Shown: one piece after another, positions 28,143-37,296 of the stretch
How the letters are laid out: every line of letters starts with the position of its first letter
Numbering within the stretch: the first letter of the stretch is position 1
From: Armatimonadota bacterium
Lineage (GTDB): Bacteria; Armatimonadota; Armatimonadia; Armatimonadales; Capsulimonadaceae
NCBI GenBank assembly: GCA_025354405.1
Contig: JANXMY010000190.1
Coordinates: 1 to 64,000, forward strand
DNA: 64,000 bases
Direction: 5' to 3'
Translations under genes and position numbers: made by a program
The notes under the pieces: model-generated
The model's database searches: none
What the model was told of the DNA's origin: nothing
The model's input: only the letters and a program-made list of their open reading frames with translations

Positions 28143-30998
28143 CTAAATTAGCCGCCGCGATGCGACTTCGCCATCGCTCGACACTAACCAGCTTCGCGCA
28201 CAGCCGCTTGCACAGAATGCTGCCGGGTCGGTCGCTTGATCGCCTCCATCGGGTATGGCGATCCAGCAGCGCGCGCAGCGAATCCCCGGCGCAGGACCGC
28301 TGTTTTCGATTTGCAGGCCCGGCACTTTGCTTTCGCGCAGCGTGACACGAGAGACGAGAAATAGACTTGGAAGCTGATTAAGATACGGGTTCAGGGCAGC
28401 ATAAGTTTCCGCGTCGGCGGTTAGGGTCACACTGAGCTCCAGCCGCTTTTTTGTGCCTTCAAGTGCTTTGTTGACAGCATCCCTGGCCGCCAGCAATGGC
28501 TCCCACCGCTTTTCCAGCTCGTGATCACGCAGGTCAGCCCGGTAGGAAGGCATGGCTGCGAGCAGCACCGAGACCGGCTTGTTCGGCAGAGACAGTTTTT
28601 GCCAGACCTCCTCAGAGGTGAATGAGAGGATCGGTGCCAGCAAACGTGAGAGGCAGCTCGTAATCTCGAAGAGCACGGTTTGTGCCGAGCGGCGCTCGTC
28701 AGAAGTGGCTCCGAACGCATAGAGACGGTCTTTCAGGACGTCCAGATAAAACGCACTTAAGTCCTGAGCACAAAAGTGCAGCAAGGTCTGAGCGACGCGC
28801 GGATACTCATAAACTTCGTAGGATTGCAGGCACTTATGCACTACTTCGTTCAGCTTATGCATTGCCCAGCGGTCAATCTCGAGCAGCTTGTCTGTAGGCA
28901 CAGCGTGCAGCACCGGGTCGAAATCGTACAGATTGCTGAGGGTAAAGCGCAGCGTATTCCTCAGTGTCCGGTAGCTGGTGGCGGTCTGTTCCATCAGGGC
29001 ATTGCCAACGCGAACATCGGCGAAATAGTCCGAGAGGCAGACCCAGAGGCGCAGAACATCCGCCCCGTACTTCTCAACAACTGCCTGCGGAGCGACACCG
29101 TTCATCTGAGATTTGGACATTTTGCGTCCCTGTTCGTCCAGGGTCCAGCCATTTGTGACAACCTGCTTGTACGGAGCAGCGCCCCGAGTAGCGACACCGA
29201 TCATCAGCGAGGAATTAAACCAGCCCCGGTGCTGGTCACCTCCTTCAAGATAGGCGTCGGCAGGATAAGTCAGCCCCGGCCACTGCTCCAGAACCGTCCG
29301 GCAGGTAGAGCCTGAGTCGAACCAGACATCGAAGATATCGGTTTCTTTGATAAACTCGGTCTCGCCCGTTTCCGGATGCGCGTACCCATCTGGAAGGATG
29401 TCTTTGACATCAGTCTCGAACCAAGCGTCTGTGCCCCGCTCAGTGATCAAATCGCGAACGCAGCCAATGCTTTCCCGGTTGAGCAGCGGTGTCCCTGAAG
29501 GCTGGGCATAGAACACGGGAATTCCGACGCCCCAGGCCCGCTGCCGGGAAATACACCAGTCAGGACGCCCCGCGACCATTGCGGTAATTCTGTTCTTAGA
29601 CTCTTCTGGGAACCAGCGCACACTGTCAATGGCCTTCAGACACTTTTCACGATGGTTCTTGTTGTCAATACTGACGAACCATTGCACCGTCGCTCGATAA
29701 ACAAGCGGATCATGCGAGCGCCAGCCATGCGGATAGGAGTGAAAAATCTCCTCACGCGCGAGCAGTGCACCGGCTTCGGTCAGCCGCTCCATGACTTTTT
29801 CCTGCCCGGCGCCCAGCTTGAGGCCTTCGAAGTCCGGCCCAGCCTCCTCATTGAAGTACCCATTGCCGGTGAGCACCTGCAGGGTCGACAAGTTATACTT
29901 CTGGCCCGTAAGAAAGTCGTCTTTACCGTGTCCAGGAGCCGTATGGACCAGGCCGGTACCGTCGGTCGTAGTGACGTAGTCTGCCAGTACCAGTGGGGAA
30001 GCTCGCTCATACAGGGGATGCTGGAACATCAAATTGCTCAGGTCACGGCCTTTGAGTGTCTTGATGACTTCCCATCCCGCAAAGTTTGCGGCGGCCATGG
30101 TCGCCCCCAGCCGCTCGCTCGCAACTAAATACCACGACGTCTCATGCTTAACAATGACATAGTCGATATTCGGTCCAGCGGCGATCGCGACATTTGCGGG
30201 AATGGTCCAGGGCGTTGTCGTCCAGATAATCGTGCTGCAGGCACTATGGTCGGCATCTGCCCCGAATACACCGTCCGGGTCCGTTCGCAGGCCAAAGCGC
30301 ACGTAGATTGAAGGATCAGTACGGTCAGCGTACTCGATCTCTGCATCCGCCAGAGCTGTTTCATCGACCAGCGACCAGTAAACGGGCCGTAGGCCGCGAT
30401 AGATATAGCCGGACGCCACCATTTCCGCGAACACGTCAAGTTCTTTGGCCGCCATCTCCTTCGACATAGTCAAGTAGGGATGATCCCAATCGCCTCGGAT
30501 GCCGAGACGCTGGAACTGCAGTGATTGCTTGCCGACCCACTCTTCAGCCACTTCTCGGCAGCGGTGCCGAATTTCCATGCGTGTTGGGGTCAGGTTTTTG
30601 GCGCGAAATTCTTTGGCTACCAGGACTTCAATCGGCAGGCCGTTGTTATCCCACCCCGGCACATAGGGAGCGGAATAGCCTTCCATACTGCGGTACTTGG
30701 TGGTCACGTCTTTGAGAATTTTATTGAAAGCATGTCCGATATGGATGTCGCCATTAGAAAAGGGCGGCCCATCGTGCAGAACAAACGATCCCCGGCTAGT
30801 CCTCGGCTTGAGCGACTCTTTATAGACTTTATGGGTCTTCCAAAATTCCAGGGTCTGCGGCTCACGCTTGGGAAGGTTCGCACGCTGGGGAATGGAATCA
30901 GGATTCGTATCCATGCCGTCCGGGTTTTTAACGTCGGGCTTTGGCACATTTAAAGTGTGGCTGTAATTAATGGTCGTTGGGGTTTCTTCCGTCATCAC
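28143..30998 (-). CDS. ileS: Isoleucyl-tRNA synthetase
   Basis: PFSNGDIHIGHAFNKILKD (HIGH), CISRQRAWGVGIPVF, GRKMSKSQMNG (KMSKS), C-terminal CARCW...CASGC Zn site. Confidence 0.97.
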   Translation of the reverse strand: MMTEETPTTINYSHTLNVPKPDVKNPDGMDTNPDSIPQRANLPKREPQTLEFWKTHKVYKESLKPRTSRGSFVLHDGPPFSNGDIHIGHAFNKILKDVTTKYRSMEGYSAPYVPGWDNNGLPIEVLVAKEFRAKNLTPTRMEIRHRCREVAEEWVGKQSLQFQRLGIRGDWDHPYLTMSKEMAAKELDVFAEMVASGYIYRGLRPVYWSLVDETALADAEIEYADRTDPSIYVRFGLRTDPDGVFGADADHSACSTIIWTTTPWTIPANVAIAAGPNIDYVIVKHETSWYLVASERLGATMAAANFAGWEVIKTLKGRDLSNLMFQHPLYERASPLVLADYVTTTDGTGLVHTAPGHGKDDFLTGQKYNLSTLQVLTGNGYFNEEAGPDFEGLKLGAGQEKVMERLTEAGALLAREEIFHSYPHGWRSHDPLVYRATVQWFVSIDNKNHREKCLKAIDSVRWFPEESKNRITAMVAGRPDWCISRQRAWGVGIPVFYAQPSGTPLLNRESIGCVRDLITERGTDAWFETDVKDILPDGYAHPETGETEFIKETDIFDVWFDSGSTCRTVLEQWPGLTYPADAYLEGGDQHRGWFNSSLMIGVATRGAAPYKQVVTNGWTLDEQGRKMSKSQMNGVAPQAVVEKYGADVLRLWVCLSDYFADVRVGNALMEQTATSYRTLRNTLRFTLSNLYDFDPVLHAVPTDKLLEIDRWAMHKLNEVVHKCLQSYEVYEYPRVAQTLLHFCAQDLSAFYLDVLKDRLYAFGATSDERRSAQTVLFEITSCLSRLLAPILSFTSEEVWQKLSLPNKPVSVLLAAMPSYRADLRDHELEKRWEPLLAARDAVNKALEGTKKRLELSVTLTADAETYAALNPYLNQLPSLFLVSRVTLRESKVPGLQIENSGPAPGIRCARCWIAIPDGGDQATDPAAFCASGCARSWLVSSDGEVASRRLI

Positions 30999-31894
30999 TC
31001 AATCTTTCCGAAATCGCGTGCCGAGGCTAAGAATGCGTCCAAAGCCGATTCCCAGGGCCGCAATGTATCTTTTCCTTGTAGCTCCAATACGTAGTGGCGT
31101 AAAACGCTGTAGGCTGGTCGTTTTGTCGGTGAACCAAATCGCTGGGCGTATTCATCTGATGTTATCGGCGTCACCCGGGTGCCAACAAGACCATTCTTCC
31201 GAAGAATAGCTTCGGCAAACCCCTGCCAGTTCGTCTCGCCACCGTTGCTAACATGGTATACCCCGTACAGGGGTGATTGAATAATCCCGATAATCGCTTC
31301 CACCAGATCGACAGAATAAGTGGGGGTGCCAAACTGGTCGGCGACGATCGGAATTTCCGGCTTCGTCTTCGCCAGGCTGAGAATGGTGTAAGGAAAGTTT
31401 TTCCCGTGTGTCCCATACAGCCATGAAGTGCGCACCACATAGCAGCGCCGGCAGGCAGAGCGGGCCAGGTTTTCTCCGGCGAGCTTGGATGCTCCGTAAT
31501 GGCTGATCGGGTTCGGCAGGTCAAACTCTGTGTAACGAGCCCTTTTCGAGCCATCGAACACGAAATCTGTGGAAATTGCCACCAGTGCTGCACCAATTTC
31601 TTCCGCTGCACTCGCGACGTTCCAGGTCCCTATTGCATTGACTTTGTGCGCCAGATCCGGGTCACGCTCACAGCCGTCAACATTGGTATATGCTGCCCCA
31701 TGAAATACCAGATCGGGCCGAACTTCCGCGAATAATTTACGCGTTAGATCGTAATTTGTAATGTCCAGCGGCCGTATCTTGTCAGTCGCCGCCAGCTCAA
31801 CATCCGTGGGGATCACTTCATAACCATATTCGGAGAAAATGCGCCATGCATCTGTCCCCAGCATCCCTGCAGCCCCGGTAATTAAAATACGCAT
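30995..31894 (-). CDS. rmlD: dTDP-4-dehydrorhamnose reductase (RmlD)-like SDR
   Basis: MRILITGAAGMLGTDAWRIF, AAYTNVDGCERDPDLAHKVNAIGTWNVA, ISTDFVFDG, HYGASKLAGE, RTSWLYG. Confidence 0.93.
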   Translation of the reverse strand: MRILITGAAGMLGTDAWRIFSEYGYEVIPTDVELAATDKIRPLDITNYDLTRKLFAEVRPDLVFHGAAYTNVDGCERDPDLAHKVNAIGTWNVASAAEEIGAALVAISTDFVFDGSKRARYTEFDLPNPISHYGASKLAGENLARSACRRCYVVRTSWLYGTHGKNFPYTILSLAKTKPEIPIVADQFGTPTYSVDLVEAIIGIIQSPLYGVYHVSNGGETNWQGFAEAILRKNGLVGTRVTPITSDEYAQRFGSPTKRPAYSVLRHYVLELQGKDTLRPWESALDAFLASARDFGKIE

Positions 31895-31904
31895 AATTGC
31901 GCCT

Positions 31905-31910
31905 ATTATA
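31905..31910 (-). promoter_or_regulatory. -10 element (TATAAT) close to the rmlD start codon
   Basis: Minus strand TATAAT-AGGCGCAATT-ATG. Confidence 0.55.
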
Positions 31911-31950
31911 CGCGATATCTACCCGGTGCGTCAAGAAACGCCCGGGACAC

Positions 31951-31992
31951 AAAAAGACCGCCTGTGCTTTATAAAAAAGCACAGGCGGTCTT
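31951..31992 (-). terminator. Intrinsic terminator downstream of the tRNA-Thr/tRNA-Tyr unit
   Basis: 17 bp perfect stem AAGACCGCCTGTGCTTT (31954-31970)/31976-31992; T-run on the minus strand follows. Confidence 0.9.
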
Positions 31993-31999
31993 CTCTTTA

Positions 32000-32082
32000 T
32001 GGGCCGGACAAGATTTGAACTTGTGTAGGCTTGCACCGACGATTTTACAGACCGCCTCCTTTAACCACTCGGACACCGACCC
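32000..32082 (-). tRNA. tRNA-Tyr(GTA)
   Basis: Minus strand GGGTCGGTGTCCGAGTGGTTAAAGGAGGCGGTCTGTAAAATCGTCGGTGCAAGCCTACACAAGTTCAAATCTTGTCCGGCCCA: class II variable arm, anticodon loop CTGTAAA. Confidence 0.95.
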
Positions 32083-32116
32083 ATGTTATGCGCGAAAAAT
32101 ACCCCTAAGTGAAATC

Positions 32117-32189
32117 GGCCGGGAACAGGATTCGAACCCGCGACATGCGCTTTACAAAAGCGCCGCTCTACCAACTGAGCTATCCCGGC
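32117..32189 (-). tRNA. tRNA-Thr(TGT)
   Basis: Minus strand GCCGGGATAGCTCAGTTGGTAGAGCGGCGCTTTTGTAAAGCGCATGTCGCGGGTTCGAATCCTGTTCCCGGC; anticodon loop TTTGTAA. Confidence 0.95.
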
Positions 32190-32310
32190 ATCTTGGTGTT
32201 TTCCTATTTCATCCCTGCGTCGTCCCTAACGCTTTTACAGAGGAAATATACCTTCTGACACCCGGCTTTGTCAAGGGCACAAAGCCGGGATTGCTAATAC
32301 CAGAGGAATA

Positions 32311-34566
32311 TCAGGGGATTTTCTCATAGATCCCGACGTCGATATACTGGCCACCGTCGGTCTGGTGGCAATGGACGGCGAGCAAATTGTCAGTATTCGG
32401 CTTAAAACTTTGTTTGCTCCCATCGCTAAGCGGACGGTTTTCGTAGCTTGAAATGTACCCGGGTGATGAATAGGCTAAGACACCATTGATATAAATGTCG
32501 ATGTCCTCATCGTGGTAATCACGAACAACGAGACGGCCGATTTGGGCGGTAGTCAAGTTGCCCGGGTTGAACGAACGGCGAAGCCAGATGTCGCCGGGTG
32601 TATTCGTCCAAGGCGTACCGATTATGCCATGACCAGGAGCATCGTCCCCGAAGCCGCCAGGACCTTGCTTCCAGGCAGCATCGTCAAACGAAGTTTTGAA
32701 CCAGTCGGCAGCGACAGGCGAAGTCGTGTATTTCCACACCTGGCTCACTTTTTCTGACGTTGGAACGATCTCGCGGTAAGTCGGCACCGGATACTGAAAG
32801 CGGTTCGCCTTGGCGATCGCAGCGGGATCGCACTTCAAGAAGCGGTCGTACGTCAGCAAACCGTTGAGTTCGTTTTCTACATCCGTAATCTGGGTGTAGA
32901 CAGCTGCACTCATGCCCTTCTGGTCACGAAACGTTTTCAGCTGACCACTAAACTCTGCATAAAGCTCTTCCAGATCCGTACCTTTGGTGACATTTGTGTA
33001 TCCACCGCCTGCGGCAGTCCAGGTATGACCATTCACAAGGTAACCGATTCCGCCGTACTCCCCGCAAGCAAGAGCCTGCGTTGCGCTGGGAGCAGGACAG
33101 GCAGGAGGTGGGTAGCTGTGTATGTCTAAAACATCTCCGGAGCCAGAGTAGCCGCCACCGCTTGCTTCGTTCACGAGGCGTGACGGATCAAGTTTTTTGA
33201 CGACACTCACCAGCCGCGGCGTATCGTACTGCCCCTGGCTTTCGTTGTAGATCTCCCACATGATAATCGAAGGGGTATTTCCGAGGGCATAGACCATTTG
33301 CGTCAGCTCAGATTCAAATTCCGGCTTATCCACAGGGGGAACCGGTTGACCTGAACCTATATAGGAGTTGGGAGAAGGCATATCCTGCCAGACGAGGAGC
33401 CCGAGTTTGTCCGTCCAGTAATACCAGCGAGCCGGCTCGACTTTGATGTGCTTACGTACCATATTGAAGCCGAATGACTTCATCGACTGGATATCGGCCT
33501 TGAGTGCCCCTTCGGTGGGCTGGGTATAAATGCCGTCCGGCCAGAAGCCCTGATCGAGGGGGCCGATTTCGAAAACGAATTTATTGTTAAGCAGCATCTT
33601 CTTGATGCCATGATCGAGTCCTATCGAGATTTTACGCATTCCGAAATAGCTGCCGACTTGATCGATAGTCGTATTTCCGCTGACCAATTTGACGGTAATA
33701 TCGTATAGAAAGGGCGTATCCGGGGACCACAGCTTCGGATGGGCGACAGGGATGGCAAGCTCCATTCCAGGTATGCCGTTAACAGTTTTAACGACTGAGC
33801 CGGCGGCTAGAACGGTGACGACAACTTTCGCATCCGGCTCAGGCGAAGTTGTGTGAACCGTGATATGCACTCGCTGAGCGTCTACATCGGGAACGATCTT
33901 CAGGTCTTGGATCGCCGTTTTTGAGACCGGCTCTAGCCAGACTGTTTGCCAGATTCCGGTCGTCGGCGTGTACATAATCCCGCCGGGATGTATGGACTGC
34001 TTGCCGCGCGGCTCGCCCGCATTGTCGGTGTCATCAAAGACGCGCACGATCAATTCCTGCGCTCCCGTCTTCGCCAGGAACGGGGTAATATCGTAGCTAA
34101 ATGGCAGATAGCCGCCTTTGTGAATACCAACACTTTTGCCGTTGATGTAGACTTCAGACTCAAAATCCACTGCGCCGAAATTGAGCCGAACATGCTTTCC
34201 CTGCCAGGCGACGGGGACGCTAAAGCTGCGCCGGTACCAGAGACGGTCATGGTGCTCCATGACCCCCGACAGCGCCGACTCGACCGGATACGGCACAAGG
34301 ATCTCGCTGGCAAGTTTTTGGCCGGAGGGCACCGCATCGCCTTCGGCACCAGGCTGGTACTGCCAGATACCGTTAAGATTCTGCCAGTCAGTTCGGACCA
34401 GCTGGGGGCGAGGGTAGTCGGGCAGGGGATTCTTGGGATTCACCAGCTTGGCCCACTTCGTCATCAGGGGTGCCTGCTTAGGCTCCCATGCTTTCACCGC
34501 CCCCAGGGAGAAGCAAAGCAGGGCGCCAGTCAAACAGAACAGGCGCGACAGTAATTTTAAGCTCAT
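32311..34566 (-). CDS. Glycoside hydrolase family 2 (beta-galactosidase/glucuronidase-like), exported
   Basis: RTDWQNLNGIWQYQPG, WYRRSFSVPVAWQGKHVRLNFGAVDFESEVYINGKSVGIHKGGYLPFSYDIT, NTPSIIMWEIYNESQG (acid/base Glu). Start re-assigned after GGGAG. Confidence 0.88.
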   Translation of the reverse strand: MSLKLLSRLFCLTGALLCFSLGAVKAWEPKQAPLMTKWAKLVNPKNPLPDYPRPQLVRTDWQNLNGIWQYQPGAEGDAVPSGQKLASEILVPYPVESALSGVMEHHDRLWYRRSFSVPVAWQGKHVRLNFGAVDFESEVYINGKSVGIHKGGYLPFSYDITPFLAKTGAQELIVRVFDDTDNAGEPRGKQSIHPGGIMYTPTTGIWQTVWLEPVSKTAIQDLKIVPDVDAQRVHITVHTTSPEPDAKVVVTVLAAGSVVKTVNGIPGMELAIPVAHPKLWSPDTPFLYDITVKLVSGNTTIDQVGSYFGMRKISIGLDHGIKKMLLNNKFVFEIGPLDQGFWPDGIYTQPTEGALKADIQSMKSFGFNMVRKHIKVEPARWYYWTDKLGLLVWQDMPSPNSYIGSGQPVPPVDKPEFESELTQMVYALGNTPSIIMWEIYNESQGQYDTPRLVSVVKKLDPSRLVNEASGGGYSGSGDVLDIHSYPPPACPAPSATQALACGEYGGIGYLVNGHTWTAAGGGYTNVTKGTDLEELYAEFSGQLKTFRDQKGMSAAVYTQITDVENELNGLLTYDRFLKCDPAAIAKANRFQYPVPTYREIVPTSEKVSQVWKYTTSPVAADWFKTSFDDAAWKQGPGGFGDDAPGHGIIGTPWTNTPGDIWLRRSFNPGNLTTAQIGRLVVRDYHDEDIDIYINGVLAYSSPGYISSYENRPLSDGSKQSFKPNTDNLLAVHCHQTDGGQYIDVGIYEKIP

Positions 34567-34621
34567 AGCTCCCATTTCACCAAAGGGGAATCTCTGACCT
34601 TTTATTGCGTGAAAATAATAA

Positions 34622-34650
34622 TTGCACACATTCAAAAGGCATGGTATAAT
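34622..34650 (+). promoter_or_regulatory. Sigma70-like promoter for the RRM gene
   Basis: TTGCAC (34622-34627) - 17 nt - TATAAT (34645-34650). Confidence 0.8.
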
Positions 34651-34873
34651 AGCGGCGATACCGGGAACAGGCCCGGTTGCCTTTCTTTTTCGCTGTCGGT
34701 TTCGTGCCTGCGTGCGTGTCCCCCGGTTCTCTTCGGTGCTGCCGATGTGTCCGAGACCTCCGAAATGTTGGCTGTCCTAAGACGATAAGAAGGCCTGTCA
34801 GTTCAGCTTCCACATGTTCTTGTTTCGAGATGCAGCGGGAGCGCGTCACACATCGAAAGGAGCCATTCCTTCA

Positions 34874-35314
34874 ATGGCAACCAAACTTTACGTCGGCAAT
34901 CTGAGCTACCAGATGACCGACCAGGAACTTAACGATCTGTTCGCGGAAGCGGGCAATGTCTCCAGCGCACAGGTTGTCACCGACCGTTACACAGGGCAGT
35001 CGCGCGGCTTCGGGTTCGTCGAAATGGCGAGCGAAGATGAAGCGCAGCAGGCAATCGCCGCGATCAATGGCCGAAATGTCGGCAACCGCGCTCTCGTTGT
35101 CAACGAGTCTCGCCCGCGTGAAGGCGGAGCCGGTGGCGGCGGCAGCCGAGGCGGCGGCGGCGGTGGTGGCGGAAGTTACGGCGGCGGCGGTGGTGGCGGA
35201 AGTTACGGCGGCGGTGGCGGTGGCGGAAGCTACGGTGGCGGTGGCGGTGGCGGTGGGAATCGCGGTGGCGGAGGCCGCGGCGGGGATCGCGGCGGCGGCA
35301 ACGATCGCTATTAG
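34874..35314 (+). CDS. Glycine-rich RRM-domain RNA-binding protein
   Basis: KLYVGNLSYQMTDQELNDLF (RNP2), GQSRGFGFVEMASEDEAQQAI (RNP1), then a GGGGGGGSY repeat tail. Confidence 0.95.
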   Translation: MATKLYVGNLSYQMTDQELNDLFAEAGNVSSAQVVTDRYTGQSRGFGFVEMASEDEAQQAIAAINGRNVGNRALVVNESRPREGGAGGGGSRGGGGGGGGSYGGGGGGGSYGGGGGGGSYGGGGGGGGNRGGGGRGGDRGGGNDRY

Positions 35315-35322
35315 TTCAATCC

Positions 35323-35359
35323 AGAAAGGCCCGGAGGAATATCTCCTCCGGGCCTTTCT
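35323..35359. terminator. Bidirectional intrinsic terminator after the RRM gene
   Basis: AGAAAGGCCCGGAGGA - 5 nt loop - TCCTCCGGGCCTTTCT: perfect 16 bp stem. Confidence 0.9.
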
Positions 35360-35362
35360 GTT

Positions 35363-35962
35363 TCATTTGGAGAATCGCTGGTACAGAGTCCCCAGTATTG
35401 CCCCATAGAGAAGATGAACTCCCAAAAGCTGCAGCGTCGCCAGCGCAGACCACCCGAGCAGGAAAAGCCCGGTATCTGGAAGAGCGTTTCGCAGCACCGC
35501 TGGATGCAGGCCGTTAGCGAGCGTGATTGTCAGCGCAAGACCAACGAACAATGCTGCCCCAAAGCCAGCACCATGGAAAAGACTCGAACTCTGCAATGTC
35601 CATGATAGTAAAAACGCATACACAACTCCGAGAGAAACCAAAGATCCAGCGAGCACCAAGAGGCCAAGCCACCAGGTCAGGGGGGAAGGGATCGGTGGGT
35701 AGATCATGGATCCCAAAAACTGTGCCAGGTCCATTCGAGTCGCCCAGCCAGCATATGGATAGAGTGTGGTGGGGTATCCGGTCGCTGGCGGAAGCAGCGC
35801 CAGGGTGGCATAGTAAGCAATCAGAAATGACACGCTGGCAGCCGTGCCTGCGGCTAAAGCAGCAAACAAGTGCATACGCTTATCAACCAGCAGGCGCCTC
35901 GGCTGCTCCGCAGCCCCCGACGTTTGTCTCATGAAATGGAGCATCGCCACAAAACCTGCCAT
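35363..35962 (-). CDS. Hypothetical polytopic membrane protein
   Basis: 199 aa with four to five hydrophobic segments; directly follows the 35963-36238 ORF. Confidence 0.65.
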   Translation of the reverse strand: MAGFVAMLHFMRQTSGAAEQPRRLLVDKRMHLFAALAAGTAASVSFLIAYYATLALLPPATGYPTTLYPYAGWATRMDLAQFLGSMIYPPIPSPLTWWLGLLVLAGSLVSLGVVYAFLLSWTLQSSSLFHGAGFGAALFVGLALTITLANGLHPAVLRNALPDTGLFLLGWSALATLQLLGVHLLYGAILGTLYQRFSK

Positions 35963-36238
35963 TTAAATTCCTATCCCCTCAATCCCGGTCCAGACGATAT
36001 AAACGACTGCCCAGACTACCACCCCAATAAAAGTCCAGTGAATAAAACGTGGGAGCGGAGCACGATCTTCTTCAAGCACTCCGTAACGTTCGACAGTTTC
36101 CTCGCCGCGTCGCTGCTTGTGGTGCGGTCGATCGCGTCCGACAGTCACGTAAAACCAGGTCGCCAGACTGCCCGCAAGTGTTGCCACGAGTGTTATCCAA
36201 AACCAGAACCACGTATCCGCCCCTTGCATAATTACCAT
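35963..36238 (-). CDS. Small membrane protein, FixP/CcoP N-terminal-like
   Basis: MVIMQGADTWFWFWITLVATLAG...ERYGVLEEDRAPLPRFIHWTFIGVVVWAVVYIVW; the PLPRxxxW+TM pattern resembles FixP_N. RBS AGGGGAGAG upstream. Confidence 0.55.
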   Translation of the reverse strand: MVIMQGADTWFWFWITLVATLAGSLATWFYVTVGRDRPHHKQRRGEETVERYGVLEEDRAPLPRFIHWTFIGVVVWAVVYIVWTGIEGIGI

Positions 36239-36251
36239 CAGTTGCTCTCCC

Positions 36252-36578
36252 CTAAAAAGGACATTTTCCACCGGCAGCAATCGGATGTGATGGAGCATGA
36301 AGCGCAATGACCATTGTCAGCACAATCGATGAGAACATCATCACGGCGAATGTCAGCAATACTGCCATCATCAGGCGAACTTTGCGAGCATTAACCGGAA
36401 CAGTTTCCTGCCTGGTCGGCTGCCACTCGGCATCATTGAGTGACCAGGACCTTTGCTCTGCACCGCTGAACTGTTTATGCCGCATAGCCCAGTAGAAAGC
36501 GGGCAAGGCAAGCAGGTGAAATGCCACAAATACGAAGCAGAGTGTTGTCAGCTGGGAAGGATTAAGTGCGTCATTCAT
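36252..36578 (-). CDS. Small two-TM membrane protein
   Basis: 108 aa ORF with hydrophobic segments at both ends, next to the respiratory cluster. Confidence 0.5.
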   Translation of the reverse strand: MNDALNPSQLTTLCFVFVAFHLLALPAFYWAMRHKQFSGAEQRSWSLNDAEWQPTRQETVPVNARKVRLMMAVLLTFAVMMFSSIVLTMVIALHAPSHPIAAGGKCPF

Positions 36579-36714
36579 AACAACCCGACTTTACCCGAAA
36601 ACAAGCGTCGGCAAACGTTTGACGCCGGACCGGGCAGGGTACTACTAGGCTAAAGTTTGGCACTCTTTGCTTGACTGCATTAACTTATTTTCGTCTTAGA
36701 AAAGGGTCTCCTGC

Positions 36715-37275
36715 GTGAGCCGCCCCGTCCTCATCCGCTTCATTCTAATCGCCAGCCTGTTATTGCCTGCGTCTCTCTGCATGGCCTTTTTCTGGCCCGA
36801 GACTACCCATGAGCGCAAAACTAACTGGGTCGGTGCACCGGGTCCAACTCAGCCGATCGCCTTCTATCACCATGTCCATGTGAATGAACTTCACATCCCC
36901 TGCGCCTACTGTCACTGGACAGCGGCAAATTCCCGGTATGCCAACTACCCGCCCGTGGAAGTTTGCTGGGGCTGTCACAAGAACATTTCTGTGACCCACC
37001 CACAGATCGCCCGTGTCCGGCAATATTACATCGATAAGAAGCCGATCCCCTGGGTACGGGTCAATCAGCAGCCTGGCTACGTACATTTTGTCCATTCGTC
37101 GCACATCGGGGCGGGAATCGCCTGTGCCACCTGTCATGGCAACGTTGGAAGCATGTATGCGGTCTATCAGCCCATTGAAATGAATATGGGCTGGTGTATC
37201 AGCTGCCACAGACAGTACCAAAAGAAATTCCATCCGTATCAAGCCTCGGTGGATTGTTACACCTGTCATTATTAG
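36715..37275 (+). CDS. actA: Alternative complex III pentaheme cytochrome c subunit
   Basis: Five CxxCH motifs: CAYCH, CWGCH, CATCH, CISCH, CYTCH; N-terminal TM segment; GTG start. Confidence 0.9.
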   Translation: MSRPVLIRFILIASLLLPASLCMAFFWPETTHERKTNWVGAPGPTQPIAFYHHVHVNELHIPCAYCHWTAANSRYANYPPVEVCWGCHKNISVTHPQIARVRQYYIDKKPIPWVRVNQQPGYVHFVHSSHIGAGIACATCHGNVGSMYAVYQPIEMNMGWCISCHRQYQKKFHPYQASVDCYTCHY

Positions 37276-37296
37276 AGATTCGTCTACAAAAATACT

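Noticed and set aside
30999-31120. T-box leader for ileS
   Set aside because: ileS starts inside the rmlD 3' end (4 bp overlap); there is no leader region and no T-box motif seen.
34956-35408. Alanine/valine-rich ORF overlapping the RRM gene in another frame
   Set aside because: Shifted-frame reading of the GGC/GGT repeat; no independent coding signal.
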